Assembly: GCA_043747745.1 (NCBI GenBank)
Contig: JAYTOP010000039.1
Span: forward strand, 5,292-69,291
DNA length: 64,000 bases
Direction: 5' to 3'
Source: SZAS-103 sp043747745
GTDB taxonomy: Bacteria > Pseudomonadota > Gammaproteobacteria > Xanthomonadales > Xanthomonadaceae
Shown: piece by piece, positions 26,082-35,566 of the stretch
How positions within the stretch are numbered: the stretch's first letter is position 1
Layout of the letters: each line of letters begins with the position of its first letter
Notes under the pieces: model-generated
The model's database searches: none
Told to the model about the DNA's origin: nothing
The model's input: the letters and a program-made list of their open reading frames with translations, nothing else
Translations under genes and position numbers: made by a program

Positions 26082-27432
26082 GCAGCGTGTCCCAAAGGGC
26101 CGAAGGGATGCGGTGATCGCCACTCGGCGGCAGCAGGTCGTGGATCGACGCAAGATCGGCGCCGAGTTGCGGTGCGATTTCCAGCGCGAAACGCTCGACC
26201 AGGGCATCTTCCCGCCATGCCGGGCGTGTTGCGAGCGCAACGAATGCGGCGCGCGCCTCGCGACCCTCGCCCACGCATTCGAACGGTTTGTGGTCGCGGT
26301 ATTCGATCAACGCGTCGAATCCTGGCGCGAGCGCCGGCTCGTCGAGCAGGTTGCGCCCGAAGATGCCCATCAACCGCGGCTTCGGCATGAACGGAGCCAA
26401 TGCCAGGAAAACGAAATGGCACTTCGGGCACTGCCCGCACCAGCGGTTCGCTGGGCGATCGCCTAGGATGTGGAAGTTGCGGTTGCAGCTGGAGAAATGC
26501 GCATCGTAGCGGTCAGTCCTGGCGAACTGGAGCGCGACTGCGAGTTCCGACAACGGCCGCAGCAGCGAGTAGTAATGCAGGTCCGCGGCGACGTGGCGTT
26601 CGACGTAGGCGCCGAACGCATCCTCGAACGCCCAGCCCTTCGACCACTGGTGATTGACCTCGGCGACCACGCGACCATGTTCGTCGAGAATCTCGCTGCC
26701 GTAGCTCGCCGAGCGCTCATTCGAGAACACGACCTGGTCGCATCCATGCAGCAATGCAGCAAGCACCAGGATCGCCGAGTTGATCGCAGTGACCGGGATG
26801 TGGCCGTTGTACGCGCCCTGCCGGTTGTATTCGAACAACTGCGACGCAAGCTGGCGGGTGATATTGAGCGTCGGCAACCCGGTGCGCGCCGCGCAGGCCG
26901 CGATCAATGGCGACGATCCGATCCAGGTCACCGTCTGCTCGACACCTGCCGCGCGCAAGGCCTCGATCGACACCAGCGAATCCTTGCCGCCGCCGATGGC
27001 TGTCAGTGCATGCGACGACAGTCCAAGCTGTCCTGCGGCGGCAGCAGCGGGCAACGCATGCGGAAAACGAATCTTCCCGCGCAGCGACAAACCATTCCGG
27101 TACGCGAACTCGCCCAGGCCGTTCTCGTAAATCTCGCTCAGCAGCGCTGCGGTATCGGCGTCGATCGCGTAACCGACGATGCGGATGTCCGGAGCCACCG
27201 CCGCCTTGTAATAGCTCACGCCTGCGATCAGGTGCAGCAGGCGCGACGCTTGCTCGACGGCTGCGGCGCGCGCGGAATCGAGCTCGAACGGCGCGCCTGG
27301 GAACGTGATCGTCTCGGTCAGCTCGGGTCCGTCGTCGAACGCATACACGAGCCGCGCGACGCCGGTCGCGGCGTCGAACCCGCAGCGAACGAAACGGAAC
27401 GCGCGGATGGAATCGCGATTGAATTCGGTCAT
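26062..27432 (-). CDS. murL: UDP-MurNAc-L-Ala-L-Glu epimerase MurL
   Basis: The 456-residue protein matches the glycopeptidyl-glutamate epimerase of Xanthomonadales, which converts the terminal L-Glu of UDP-MurNAc-L-Ala-L-Glu to D-Glu. Visible features are a PP-loop-like AIGGGKDSLVSIEAL near residue 145, which suits the ATP use reported for the family, and a C-terminal Cys group WCGQCPKCHF near residue 335. It sits between lysAC (4-bp ATGA overlap) and murD2 (20-bp overlap). The pathway bypasses the usual glutamate racemase route. Confidence 0.9.
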   Translation of the reverse strand: MTEFNRDSIRAFRFVRCGFDAATGVARLVYAFDDGPELTETITFPGAPFELDSARAAAVEQASRLLHLIAGVSYYKAAVAPDIRIVGYAIDADTAALLSEIYENGLGEFAYRNGLSLRGKIRFPHALPAAAAAGQLGLSSHALTAIGGGKDSLVSIEALRAAGVEQTVTWIGSSPLIAACAARTGLPTLNITRQLASQLFEYNRQGAYNGHIPVTAINSAILVLAALLHGCDQVVFSNERSASYGSEILDEHGRVVAEVNHQWSKGWAFEDAFGAYVERHVAADLHYYSLLRPLSELAVALQFARTDRYDAHFSSCNRNFHILGDRPANRWCGQCPKCHFVFLALAPFMPKPRLMGIFGRNLLDEPALAPGFDALIEYRDHKPFECVGEGREARAAFVALATRPAWREDALVERFALEIAPQLGADLASIHDLLPPSGDHRIPSALWDTLRAHFGT

Positions 27433-30083
27433 GGCGCGTCTCCATCCAGCACCGACTCGCCAGGCAAACCGCGCAGGTTGTAGTTCGATGCCATGGACGC
27501 TCCGTAGGCGCCGGCATCGGCGATCAGCAGCACATCATCGCCGGACGTCGCAGCCGGCAACTTGCGACGGCGGCCGAGCACGTCGCCGCTCTCGCAGATC
27601 GGGCCGACCACGTCAAACAGGGCGATGTCTGCATCGTCGATCCGCGACAGGTTTGCGATCTGGTGGAACGCGCCATACAACGCCGGCCGCAGCAAGGTGT
27701 GCATGCCCGCATCAAGGCCGAGGCGGCGCACGCCGGATTTTTCGATGACCTGCGTCGCATGGGTGAGCAGCACGCCGCATTCGGCGACCAGCCAGCGCCC
27801 GGGCTCGACCCACAACGCGTATTGCGGATACGCCGCCTTGATCGCAGCGAGTGCGGCGCCGTACGCGGCGAGGTCGAACGGCGCGGCATCGGGTTCGTAG
27901 GGAACGCCCAGCCCGCCGCCGACATCGATCGCCGACACCGTTCCGATCGCATCCGCAAGGCTCGCCAGGCGCGCATACACCTCGGCCCAGTGCGAGGACT
28001 CGCCGATGCCGCTGCCGATATGCGCGTGCAGGCCGACGATGCGCGCGCCGATCGCGCTGGCGGCGGACTGGAAAGCAGGAAGTGCATCCGGATCGAGTCC
28101 GAACTTCGCGCCCTTGCCGCCGGTGCGTACTTTTTCGTGATGGCCGTGGCCGAAGCCCGGATCGATGCGCAGCATCAGGTCGCGGCCACGGAACAGTTCC
28201 GGCCACTGCATCAGCGGAAACACGCTATCGTGGGTGATGCGCACGCCGCGTGTCGCGGCATCGGCGTATTCGCCGCGCGTCGCGAAGCTCGGCGTGAACA
28301 GCACGCGCTGCGGGTCGAGCGTCGGCAATGTCGAAAACAGGTGCGCCAGTTCGCCGCCGGAAACGCACTCGAATCCGTAGCCTTCGGTTTCCAGCGTGCG
28401 CAGAACTGCAGCGTGCGGATTCGCCTTGAGCGCATAGAAGCGGCGATCGATCGCGGGTAATGCGGCCAGCGCGCGCGCACGGTCGCGCACCGTCGGCAAG
28501 TGATAAACGTAGCGCGGCGTTCCGTGCGTGGCCAGTTCCAGCAGCGACTCGCGCTGCGTGCGCCACCATGCAACCGCACGCGGCGCATCGCCGGCATGCA
28601 GCGCGCGCCAGCTCGGCCCGAACACGGTGACTTCGTCTACCGGCATCGCGCCGGACGCGATCAGCAAAGCATGCAACCGCGCCATCGTGCCGCTCGGTCC
28701 GTCCTGATCGAGCAAGGCTTCGTCGACGACGAAGGTAAGATTCAGGTCGTTCGACGATTGCGAGATCAGATGCACGCGCTCGCGACCGAACTCGGCCCAG
28801 ACGTCGCCGAGCTTGTGCAAAAGCGAACGCATGCCGCGGCCGACCAGGGTGATCGCCGCGCACGGCGCAATGACCTTCACGCGGCAGACTTCGGCCAAGT
28901 CCGCGCACAGCGCTTCGAGCACGTTGGAGTTGACCAGGTTGTCGCTGGGGTCGAGCGAGACGGTGACGTTGGTTTCCGATGAACCGATCAGGTCGACCGA
29001 AAGGCCGTGGCGCTTGAAGCGCTCGAAGATGTCGGCAAGAAACCCGACCTGTTGCCACATGCCGATGGTTTCCATCGCAACCAGCACGATCCCGCGCCGC
29101 GAGCTGATCGCCTTGACGCCGGGAACGCTCGCGACGGAACGCGTAATCACCGTGCCTTCCATCCGCGGGTGCGCCGTGTCGCGGATCCAGATCGGCACGT
29201 TCGCGTCGCGGCACGGATGGATGCAGCGTGGGTGCAGCACCTTGGCGCCGGTGGTCGCGATTTCCTGCGCTTCCTCGTAGTCCAGGCGCGATAGCAGGCG
29301 CGCGTCCGGAACCTGGCGCGGATTTGCGCTGAACATGCCGGGCACGTCGGTCCAGATCTCCACGCGCTGCGCGCCGAGCAACGCGCCGAAATACGCGGCC
29401 GACGTATCCGAACCGCCGCGCCCGAGGATCGCGGTATGGCCGTCGTCGTGGCGGGCGATGAAACCCTGGGTGATCGATAGCGTCGCGCCGCCGCCGAAAC
29501 GGTTGCGAAGCGACGGATCGGCTGCCGTATCGCAAGACACCGACAGGCGTCGCGCCCAATCGCTCTGGTTCGGCCGCGATGCCGCACGCAGCCAGTCGCG
29601 CGCATCGACCCAGCCAACCGGCGCGCCCTGGGTCGACAGATACGCCGCACCCAAGGTCGAGGACAGCAGTTCGCCCTGCGCGAGCAGTTCGGCCTGCCAG
29701 TCCAGTTGCGCATTCGCACGGCGCGGATCTGCCAGCAGCGCTTCGAGGACAAGCAGGCGCTCGCCGAGCACGGCATCGGGATCCAGGTCGAGCGTCTGCG
29801 CAAACGCGCGGTGGCGCTGCACGATCGCGGCGATGCGTTCGGCGCAGCCAGCATCATCGGCGTGCGCGTCGATGATGCCCTGCAACGCATTGGTGATGCC
29901 CGACAGCGCCGACACCACGGTCAGCACGCGGACGTCGTCGGATTCAACGCGTTCACGCATCAACGCGCCGATGGTGTCCCAGCGCGTGCGTTCGCTGACG
30001 CTGGTGCCGCCGAACTTGAGGACGATCCAGCGTGGCGCGGGCTGGTAGGTGTCAGCGCCCGATGCGGGCACGGCAGATGGCAT
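27429..30083 (-). CDS. lysAC: Bifunctional aspartate kinase / diaminopimelate decarboxylase
   Basis: The 884-residue fusion starts with an aspartate kinase (WIVLKFGGTSVSE, then GRGGSDTSAAYF) and ACT regulatory domains up to about residue 470, followed by a PLP-dependent diaminopimelate decarboxylase with the lysine Schiff base about residue 553 in FYALKANPH and the glycine loop VDVGGGLGVPY. The two enzymes are the first and last steps of the lysine/DAP pathway, and the fusion is typical of Xanthomonadales. The ATG at 30083 begins just before the kinase domain. It heads an operon with murL and murD2. The ACT domains suggest feedback by lysine or threonine. Confidence 0.95.
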   Translation of the reverse strand: MPSAVPASGADTYQPAPRWIVLKFGGTSVSERTRWDTIGALMRERVESDDVRVLTVVSALSGITNALQGIIDAHADDAGCAERIAAIVQRHRAFAQTLDLDPDAVLGERLLVLEALLADPRRANAQLDWQAELLAQGELLSSTLGAAYLSTQGAPVGWVDARDWLRAASRPNQSDWARRLSVSCDTAADPSLRNRFGGGATLSITQGFIARHDDGHTAILGRGGSDTSAAYFGALLGAQRVEIWTDVPGMFSANPRQVPDARLLSRLDYEEAQEIATTGAKVLHPRCIHPCRDANVPIWIRDTAHPRMEGTVITRSVASVPGVKAISSRRGIVLVAMETIGMWQQVGFLADIFERFKRHGLSVDLIGSSETNVTVSLDPSDNLVNSNVLEALCADLAEVCRVKVIAPCAAITLVGRGMRSLLHKLGDVWAEFGRERVHLISQSSNDLNLTFVVDEALLDQDGPSGTMARLHALLIASGAMPVDEVTVFGPSWRALHAGDAPRAVAWWRTQRESLLELATHGTPRYVYHLPTVRDRARALAALPAIDRRFYALKANPHAAVLRTLETEGYGFECVSGGELAHLFSTLPTLDPQRVLFTPSFATRGEYADAATRGVRITHDSVFPLMQWPELFRGRDLMLRIDPGFGHGHHEKVRTGGKGAKFGLDPDALPAFQSAASAIGARIVGLHAHIGSGIGESSHWAEVYARLASLADAIGTVSAIDVGGGLGVPYEPDAAPFDLAAYGAALAAIKAAYPQYALWVEPGRWLVAECGVLLTHATQVIEKSGVRRLGLDAGMHTLLRPALYGAFHQIANLSRIDDADIALFDVVGPICESGDVLGRRRKLPAATSGDDVLLIADAGAYGASMASNYNLRGLPGESVLDGDAP

Positions 30084-30451
30084 GGCAAACCTGATGAGCG
30101 GGGAGAGCGCACGGCGGACGCGGCGCGCGATGGACCAATGATAAGCGAAGCGATGCAGATTGGCCGCAGCAATTGCATGCGCACGAACCATGATTGCGCA
30201 GGTAATCACACGGACATGCCATGCCGACAGGAATCGTCCGGCACTGCGACAGCGGGCTGCAGGCACGCACTCAGGATCGGTGGTAGCCCCGCGCACCGCT
30301 TCTGACAGCGAAGCTGGCCAGCCCGTCCCAGCGTGGATTGTTGCGCTGCATCCTTGACCTGCCTCGCCACTGCTGCAAGGCTGGCCGTGAGGCCGCGTTC
30401 ACGCGCGCCTAATTCGCCATTCATTCGTATCGTCCTGCCTGGAGAACGTCG
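30084..30451. other. Divergent intergenic region, no gene seen
   Basis: These 368 bases separate lysAC (minus) from the EF-G-like gene (plus). No lysine-riboswitch core or convincing promoter pair was recognised. GGAG at about 7 bases before the plus-strand ATG serves the EF-G-like gene. Confidence 0.45.
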
Positions 30452-32503
30452 ATGCCCGCCCATACCACTGCGCAGATCCGCAACATCGCCCTCGTGGGCC
30501 ACACCGGTGCCGGCAAAACCTCGTTGTTCGAAGCCCTGCTGCTGGCCGGCGGCGTAATCCAGACGGCAGGCAGCCTCGAGCGCGGAACCATGGTGTCCGA
30601 CCACGATCCGATGGAACGCGAACGTCAGCATTCGCTGGGCAGCGCGATCGCCTCGATCGAATACGGCGGCGCGCACATCCACCTGATCGATACCCCCGGT
30701 TACGCGGATTTCCGCGGACCTGCCTTGTCTGCGATCGACGCCGTGGAAACCTGCGCGATCGTGGTCAACGCCACGCTCGGCATCGAACACTCCACCCGAC
30801 GCATGATGGAACACGCCGCCGCACGCGGACGCTCGCGCATGCTCGTCGTGCATCGCATCGACGCGGAGGGCGCCGACCTCGGCGCGCTGCTCGCGAACCT
30901 GCGCGAAGCTTTCGGCAACGAATGCCTGCCGATCAACCTGCCCTGCGACAATGGACGCGGAGTGGTAGATTGTTTCTTCCAGCCGGATGGCGAGTCCGAC
31001 CTCGGTCCGGTCGCGGAATGGCACCAGAAGATCATCGACCAGGTCGCCGAGATCAACGAATCGGTGATGGGCCACTATCTCGACCTCGGCGAAGAAGGCC
31101 TGACTCCTCAGGAACTGCACGATGCATTCGAGCAGTGCCTGCGCGAAGGCCACCTGGTGCCGATCTGTTTCGCCTCGGCGCGCACCGGAACCGGCGTGCG
31201 TGCACTGCTCGATGTCGCAGCAAAACTGCTGCCTAATCCCGCTGAAGCCAATCCGCCGGCATTCGTGAAAGGCGTCGGTGCCGACGCACAAGCGATCATC
31301 GCCGAGCCCGATCCGGCGAAACACGTCATCGCCGATGTATTCAAGATCGTCAACGATCCCTTCGTCGGCAAGCTGTCGGTGTTCCGCGTGTACCAGGGCA
31401 CGATCAGGCGCGACAGCCAGTTGTTCATCGACGACGGCAAGAAGCCGTTCAAGGTCGGTCACCTGTTCAAGCTCAAGGGCAAGGACCATGTCGAGATCGA
31501 ACAGGCTATTCCCGGCGACATCGCGGCCATCGCCAAGATCGAGGAAATCCATTTCGACGCAGTGCTGCACGATTCGCACGATGAAGATCAGATCCACCTC
31601 AAACCGCATGCGTTCCCGAAGCCGATGTTCGGGCTCGCGATCGAGGCCGCCACGCGCGGGCAGGAACAGAAACTCTCGACCGCGCTGCACCGGCTGGCCG
31701 AGGAAGACCCGTGCTTCCACATCGAACACAACACGGAACTCAACGAGACCGTGGTCCGCGGCCTCGGCGAACTGCACCTGCGCACGATGCTCGAGCGCAT
31801 GAAGGCGCGCTACGGCGTCGAGGTGAAATCGCATCCGCCTCGCATCGCGTATCGCGAAACGATTTCCGCGAAAGCCGAAGGGCATCATCGGCACAAGAAG
31901 CAGACAGGTGGCGCGGGCCAGTTCGGCGAAGTGTTCCTGCGCATCGAACCATTGCCGCGCGGCGGCGGCATTGAATTCCTCGATGCGGTCAAGGGCGGCA
32001 CGATCCCCGGTCAGTTCATTCCAGCCATCGAGAAGGGCGTGCGCCTGGTGCTCGAGGGCGGCGCGGTCGCCGGTTATCCGCTACAGGACATCCGCGTGAC
32101 CGTGTACGACGGCAAGTACCACGCGGTCGATTCGAAGGAAGTGGCATTTGTCGCTGCCGGCAAGAAAGCCTTCCTCGACGCGATCGGCAAGGCGCAGCCG
32201 CAAGTGCTCGAACCGATCGTGACCGTGGAGGTCGCCGCACCCGAGCGCAACATGGGCGACATCACCGGCGCGCTCGCGGGCAAACGCGCACGCATCAACG
32301 GTACCGATGCCGGCAATGGCGACGAGATCGTGATCAAGGCGCAGGTGCCGCTATCGGAACTCGAAGGCTACGCCGCCGAACTCAAGGGCCTCACCGCCGG
32401 CCGCGGCCGCTACAGCCTCGACTTCAGCCATTACGAACCTGTGCCAGGCAACGTGCAGAAGCAGCTCATGGAGGCATACAAGCCGAGGCACGAAGAGGAT
32501 TGA
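30452..32503 (+). CDS. Elongation factor G-like GTPase (FusA2-type)
   Basis: The 683-residue protein has EF-G architecture: a GTPase domain with G1 GHTGAGKT and G3 DTPGYADF, then EF-G domains II-V (RQTGGAGQFGEV-like block written KQTGGAGQFGEV, then PGQFIPAIEKGV). The usual G4 NKxD is replaced by HRID in MLVVHRIDAEGAD, which departs from canonical EF-G and supports the accessory EF-G-like class rather than the main translocase. Its cellular job is uncertain; ribosome-related GTPase activity is inferred. GGAG precedes the ATG. Confidence 0.85.
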   Translation: MPAHTTAQIRNIALVGHTGAGKTSLFEALLLAGGVIQTAGSLERGTMVSDHDPMERERQHSLGSAIASIEYGGAHIHLIDTPGYADFRGPALSAIDAVETCAIVVNATLGIEHSTRRMMEHAAARGRSRMLVVHRIDAEGADLGALLANLREAFGNECLPINLPCDNGRGVVDCFFQPDGESDLGPVAEWHQKIIDQVAEINESVMGHYLDLGEEGLTPQELHDAFEQCLREGHLVPICFASARTGTGVRALLDVAAKLLPNPAEANPPAFVKGVGADAQAIIAEPDPAKHVIADVFKIVNDPFVGKLSVFRVYQGTIRRDSQLFIDDGKKPFKVGHLFKLKGKDHVEIEQAIPGDIAAIAKIEEIHFDAVLHDSHDEDQIHLKPHAFPKPMFGLAIEAATRGQEQKLSTALHRLAEEDPCFHIEHNTELNETVVRGLGELHLRTMLERMKARYGVEVKSHPPRIAYRETISAKAEGHHRHKKQTGGAGQFGEVFLRIEPLPRGGGIEFLDAVKGGTIPGQFIPAIEKGVRLVLEGGAVAGYPLQDIRVTVYDGKYHAVDSKEVAFVAAGKKAFLDAIGKAQPQVLEPIVTVEVAAPERNMGDITGALAGKRARINGTDAGNGDEIVIKAQVPLSELEGYAAELKGLTAGRGRYSLDFSHYEPVPGNVQKQLMEAYKPRHEED

Positions 32504-32582
32504 TTGAAGCAGCACGGGGGAGCGCAGCGGCTGTCGACAACGAAGCTGGTCTAACTAGTAACTCAACACCTCCAGGACTTCC

Positions 32583-33257
32583 ATGCGCCTCACGAATGCC
32601 TTCCTCGTCATCGTCGACATCAGCGGCTACACATCCTTCATCACCAACCGCACGGTGAGCCTGCTGCATGCCGAGCAAATCATCACCGACCTGATCGAGG
32701 CGGTCATCGACAAGGCGCAGCATCCGCTGATCTTGAACAAACTCGAAGGCGACGCCGCGCTGCTCTACGGCGAATGCGCGCCTGACGACGTCGGGGCGGC
32801 GCAGGACGTGTTCGCGCAGGTCAAGGCCTTCTTTCCGGCCTTCAGCGACCGCCTTGCGCTGCATCGCGAGCAGCGCGCGCATTGCAACTGCGATGCCTGC
32901 ACGCGGATCGACCACTTGGCACTGAAGGCGTTCGTGCATTACGGCGAGTTCGCGATCAAGAAGGTGCGGCAGTTCGAGGAACTTGCTGGCGAGGAAGTGA
33001 TCCTCGTGCACCGGCTGATGAAGAACCATGTGCCCTCGCGCGAATACGTGCTGATCACCGAGGCTGCTCGCGGCGCTGCCGGGCTAGACGCAAACATGCT
33101 GCAAAGCCATCGCGAAGACTGCGAAGGCGTCGGCGAGGTGGCGCTGTGGCTGATGGCGCCGGATGCGATTCCGTTCGAGCTGGGATCTCGCGAACCTGTA
33201 GCAGCAGTGCTAGCGGACGTCGAACGCAGCGGCGTGTTCCATCACCTGCCGCAATGA
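32583..33257 (+). CDS. DUF2652 (nucleotide-cyclase-fold) protein
   Basis: The 224-residue soluble protein opens with FLVIVDISGYTSFIT and has KLEGDAALLYGE near residue 55, the two metal-binding positions of a class III cyclase fold. Between residues about 95 and 110 it has a Cys cluster HCNCDACTRID not found in ordinary cyclases. DUF2652 members are widespread and unstudied; catalysis is not shown, and a ligand-sensing role is equally possible. It is followed closely by a helix-hairpin-helix gene. Confidence 0.75.
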   Translation: MRLTNAFLVIVDISGYTSFITNRTVSLLHAEQIITDLIEAVIDKAQHPLILNKLEGDAALLYGECAPDDVGAAQDVFAQVKAFFPAFSDRLALHREQRAHCNCDACTRIDHLALKAFVHYGEFAIKKVRQFEELAGEEVILVHRLMKNHVPSREYVLITEAARGAAGLDANMLQSHREDCEGVGEVALWLMAPDAIPFELGSREPVAAVLADVERSGVFHHLPQ

Positions 33258-33311
33258 TCGCACCAACGGAAAACGTGCATGTAAGCCAGTGCCGCCGCCG
33301 AGGCGAAACGC

Positions 33312-33605
33312 TTGCAGGATATCCCCAACATCGGCCCCTTGATCGCCGAAGACCTGCGCGTGCTGGGAATCGAATCGCCAAAGCAGTTGGTCGGCAAGGA
33401 CCCTTACGCGCTCTACCACCGCATGACCGGGATCACCGGCATCGCGCACGATCCCTGCCTCTGCGACTGCTTCATCGCCGCCGTGCGTTTCATGGAAGGC
33501 GCGCCGCCGACGCCGTGGTGGCATTACACCGCCGAGCGCAAGCGGTTGCTGGTCGGCGTCAAGCCGCCGCGTAAACGCGGTGTACGTCGCAAACCCGCAT
33601 TGTAG
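33312..33605 (+). CDS. Helix-hairpin-helix (Cdd1-like) protein
   Basis: The 97-residue protein is of the small HHH type formerly called the pathogenicity-locus or mitomycin-resistance protein: IPNIGPLIAEDLRVLGI is the hairpin motif, and HDPCLCDCFIAAVRFMEG and PWWHYTAERK follow in the family order. It probably binds nucleic acid. A TTG start at 33312 is the only start in the frame and has GAGG upstream. The C-terminus is rich in Arg and Lys. Confidence 0.75.
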   Translation: MQDIPNIGPLIAEDLRVLGIESPKQLVGKDPYALYHRMTGITGIAHDPCLCDCFIAAVRFMEGAPPTPWWHYTAERKRLLVGVKPPRKRGVRRKPAL

Positions 33606-33698
33606 GAATTCTCCGACCCAAGATCGCCGAATTGGCCGATGGCTCATGACTTGCCGTCGCGTGACACTGGCTCCACGGTTCACGACGAAGGACGACCC

Positions 33699-34172
33699 AT
33701 GAAGCGCATCACCCTTTCACTGTTCGCCTGCATCGTTGTGTGCGCCCTCGCAAGCCAGAGTGCGGCTGCAGCCGCAGGTTTCGCGAGGGTTGCGGTTGCA
33801 CCAGCGGCCGCACCAGCAACCCGCCCGCAGCAGCCTGCTCACGCGCCTAGGAGCGTCCGTCATCGACGTGCACGCGCGTTGTCGCATGCGCTGCGCAAGG
33901 AGCATCGCGATCGCTTCGGCGAACGCATCGTTCCCGTTGCGAAACCGATCATCGTGCGCATCGTGTCGCACGACGGCGCGGCTGCGCAGAAGGCTGCTGC
34001 ACGCGATCAGGTCGAGCGCAATGCGCGAGCGGACCGCCTGTACCGGAGCTCGCAAGTCTCGGCGCCGATCATCACCAATGCCACGGCCTGCAAACGCATC
34101 GGCGCGCACGGCGAATCGATCTATGAGAATTGCCAGACCGCAACTGCTGCGATGGGAGCTGGTGAGTTGTAG
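33699..34172 (+). CDS. Hypothetical secreted protein
   Basis: The 157-residue protein has a signal peptide (MKRITLSLFACIVVCALASQ) and a basic, Ala/Pro-rich first half, then a charged helix (KAAARDQVERNARADRLY) and a C-terminal pair of Cys (ATACKRIG and YENCQT) that could form a disulfide. No family was recognised. The start at 33699 has GAAGGACG upstream. It is followed by a small membrane protein. Confidence 0.6.
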   Translation: MKRITLSLFACIVVCALASQSAAAAAGFARVAVAPAAAPATRPQQPAHAPRSVRHRRARALSHALRKEHRDRFGERIVPVAKPIIVRIVSHDGAAAQKAAARDQVERNARADRLYRSSQVSAPIITNATACKRIGAHGESIYENCQTATAAMGAGEL

Positions 34173-34202
34173 GATATCCGTCAGCCCCTGCGGAGCCCGG
34201 CC

Positions 34203-34622
34203 ATGGACAAGCGTTTCTGGATTTCCGGTTTGCTGATGACGGTCGCCGCGATGATGCTTGGTTTCGTCGTGCACGGCGTATTGCTCAAACCCGATTACGC
34301 CGCACTCGGGCCGATCATGCGCACGGATGACGACTCGGCTCACTTCATGCAGTGGACGCTGCTCGCCGACGCGGCGATCGGTTTCGGCATCACCTGGATC
34401 TATCGGCAAGGCTATACGCCCGCGAAATCCGCTATCGGCCAAGGCTTGCGCTGCGGATTCGCGGTCGCGCTGGTCAGTACGATTCCGATGTTCCTGATCT
34501 CCTACGCGGTAGAACCCTTGCCCGGCACGCTGGTGATGAAACAGGAGTTGTTCGCCACCCTACAGATGCTGTTTTTTGGCGTGATCGCAGCGCTGCTTAA
34601 TCCACGACCGAAAACCAACTGA
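34203..34622 (+). CDS. Small four-helix membrane protein
   Basis: The 139-residue protein has four predicted membrane segments (WISGLLMTVAAMMLGFVVHG, LLADAAIGFGITWIY, FAVALVSTIPMFLISYAV and LQMLFFGVIAALL). The acidic loop between the first two (MRTDDDSAHFMQW) is the most conserved-looking part. It matches no function I know. The neighbours are likewise small envelope proteins. Confidence 0.6.
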   Translation: MDKRFWISGLLMTVAAMMLGFVVHGVLLKPDYAALGPIMRTDDDSAHFMQWTLLADAAIGFGITWIYRQGYTPAKSAIGQGLRCGFAVALVSTIPMFLISYAVEPLPGTLVMKQELFATLQMLFFGVIAALLNPRPKTN

Positions 34623-34634
34623 GCATTCCAGCAC

Positions 34635-35516
34635 ATGCCTCCACGCCCTCTGCTTTCCTGCATGCTCGCGACCTACATGATCGCGACCTGCATGCTGACC
34701 GCTTGCGAGCGCAACGCAACCGACACCGCGACGATCTCTGGCGCACCCGTATCGCACGCAACTGCTGCAACCGCAACAGTGAACAGCACGCCAGCGCCAG
34801 CGACTGCGCATTCGGTCGCTGCGCCTGCCGCAGCATCCAGCGTAGCGATCCCCGCGAGCGCGCAGACTGCGCAGTCGGCAAGCGATGGCGACTCCGATGG
34901 GCCATCCGCATCGCTGGCTGGCGTCGCCCACGATGCCGACCCGGATCCGGCATCGCTGAAGGATCCGTACCTGCTGCCAGGCTCGATCACCGCCGACACC
35001 GAGCCGGACGGCCTGCGCCGCATCTACGGCGCGGCCAACGTCAAGGAAGGCGAAGTCCCGGGTGCCGAGGGCGAGAGCGCACAGGGCGTGATCCTGTTCC
35101 CGGACGACCCGAAACATCGCGCCTACGTGTACTTCCAGAACGAGAAGACGCTGACCGGCATCAGCATGGTGCGCGTCACCGACGAGGACTCGCAGTGGCA
35201 CGGCGCGCAGGGCATCCGCATCGGCATGCCGTTGGCCGACCTCGTCAAGCTCAACGGCAGGCCGTTCAAATTCTCGGGATTCGACTGGGACTACGGCGGT
35301 CAGGTGATCGACTGGCTTGGCGGCAAGCTCGCCCCAGCAAAAGACGGCGCGACCTTGCGCGTGATACTCACCCACGGTGATCAACCCAAGGGCGTGCCGA
35401 CGTCGAAATTGCCGATCGGCGATGGCAGCTTCCGCAGCGACCACCCGCAACTGGCAAAGATGAAGGCGACCGTCGCCGAAATCAGCCTGGATTTCCCCGG
35501 TCACGACAATCGGTAA
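34635..35516 (+). CDS. Hypothetical lipoprotein
   Basis: The 293-residue protein has a lipobox LTAC after a hydrophobic stretch (residues about 7-24), so it should be lipidated. A low-complexity Ala/Thr/Ser/Pro linker (to about residue 90) leads to a folded domain with GLRRIYGAANVKEGEV, QGIRIGMPLADLVKLNGRPF and FDWDYGG motifs. The pattern IRIGMPLADLVKLNG resembles a family of periplasmic proteins of unknown role. It begins 12 bp after the preceding stop. Confidence 0.65.
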   Translation: MPPRPLLSCMLATYMIATCMLTACERNATDTATISGAPVSHATAATATVNSTPAPATAHSVAAPAAASSVAIPASAQTAQSASDGDSDGPSASLAGVAHDADPDPASLKDPYLLPGSITADTEPDGLRRIYGAANVKEGEVPGAEGESAQGVILFPDDPKHRAYVYFQNEKTLTGISMVRVTDEDSQWHGAQGIRIGMPLADLVKLNGRPFKFSGFDWDYGGQVIDWLGGKLAPAKDGATLRVILTHGDQPKGVPTSKLPIGDGSFRSDHPQLAKMKATVAEISLDFPGHDNR

Positions 35517-35566
35517 TTGCGCGTCGTGCCTCGCAGGCACATCATCGAGGCATGCAGGAGATCGCC

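Noticed and set aside
30084..30300. Possible lysine riboswitch before lysAC
   Set aside because: The conserved L-box core could not be found, and the region shows no suitable long helices.
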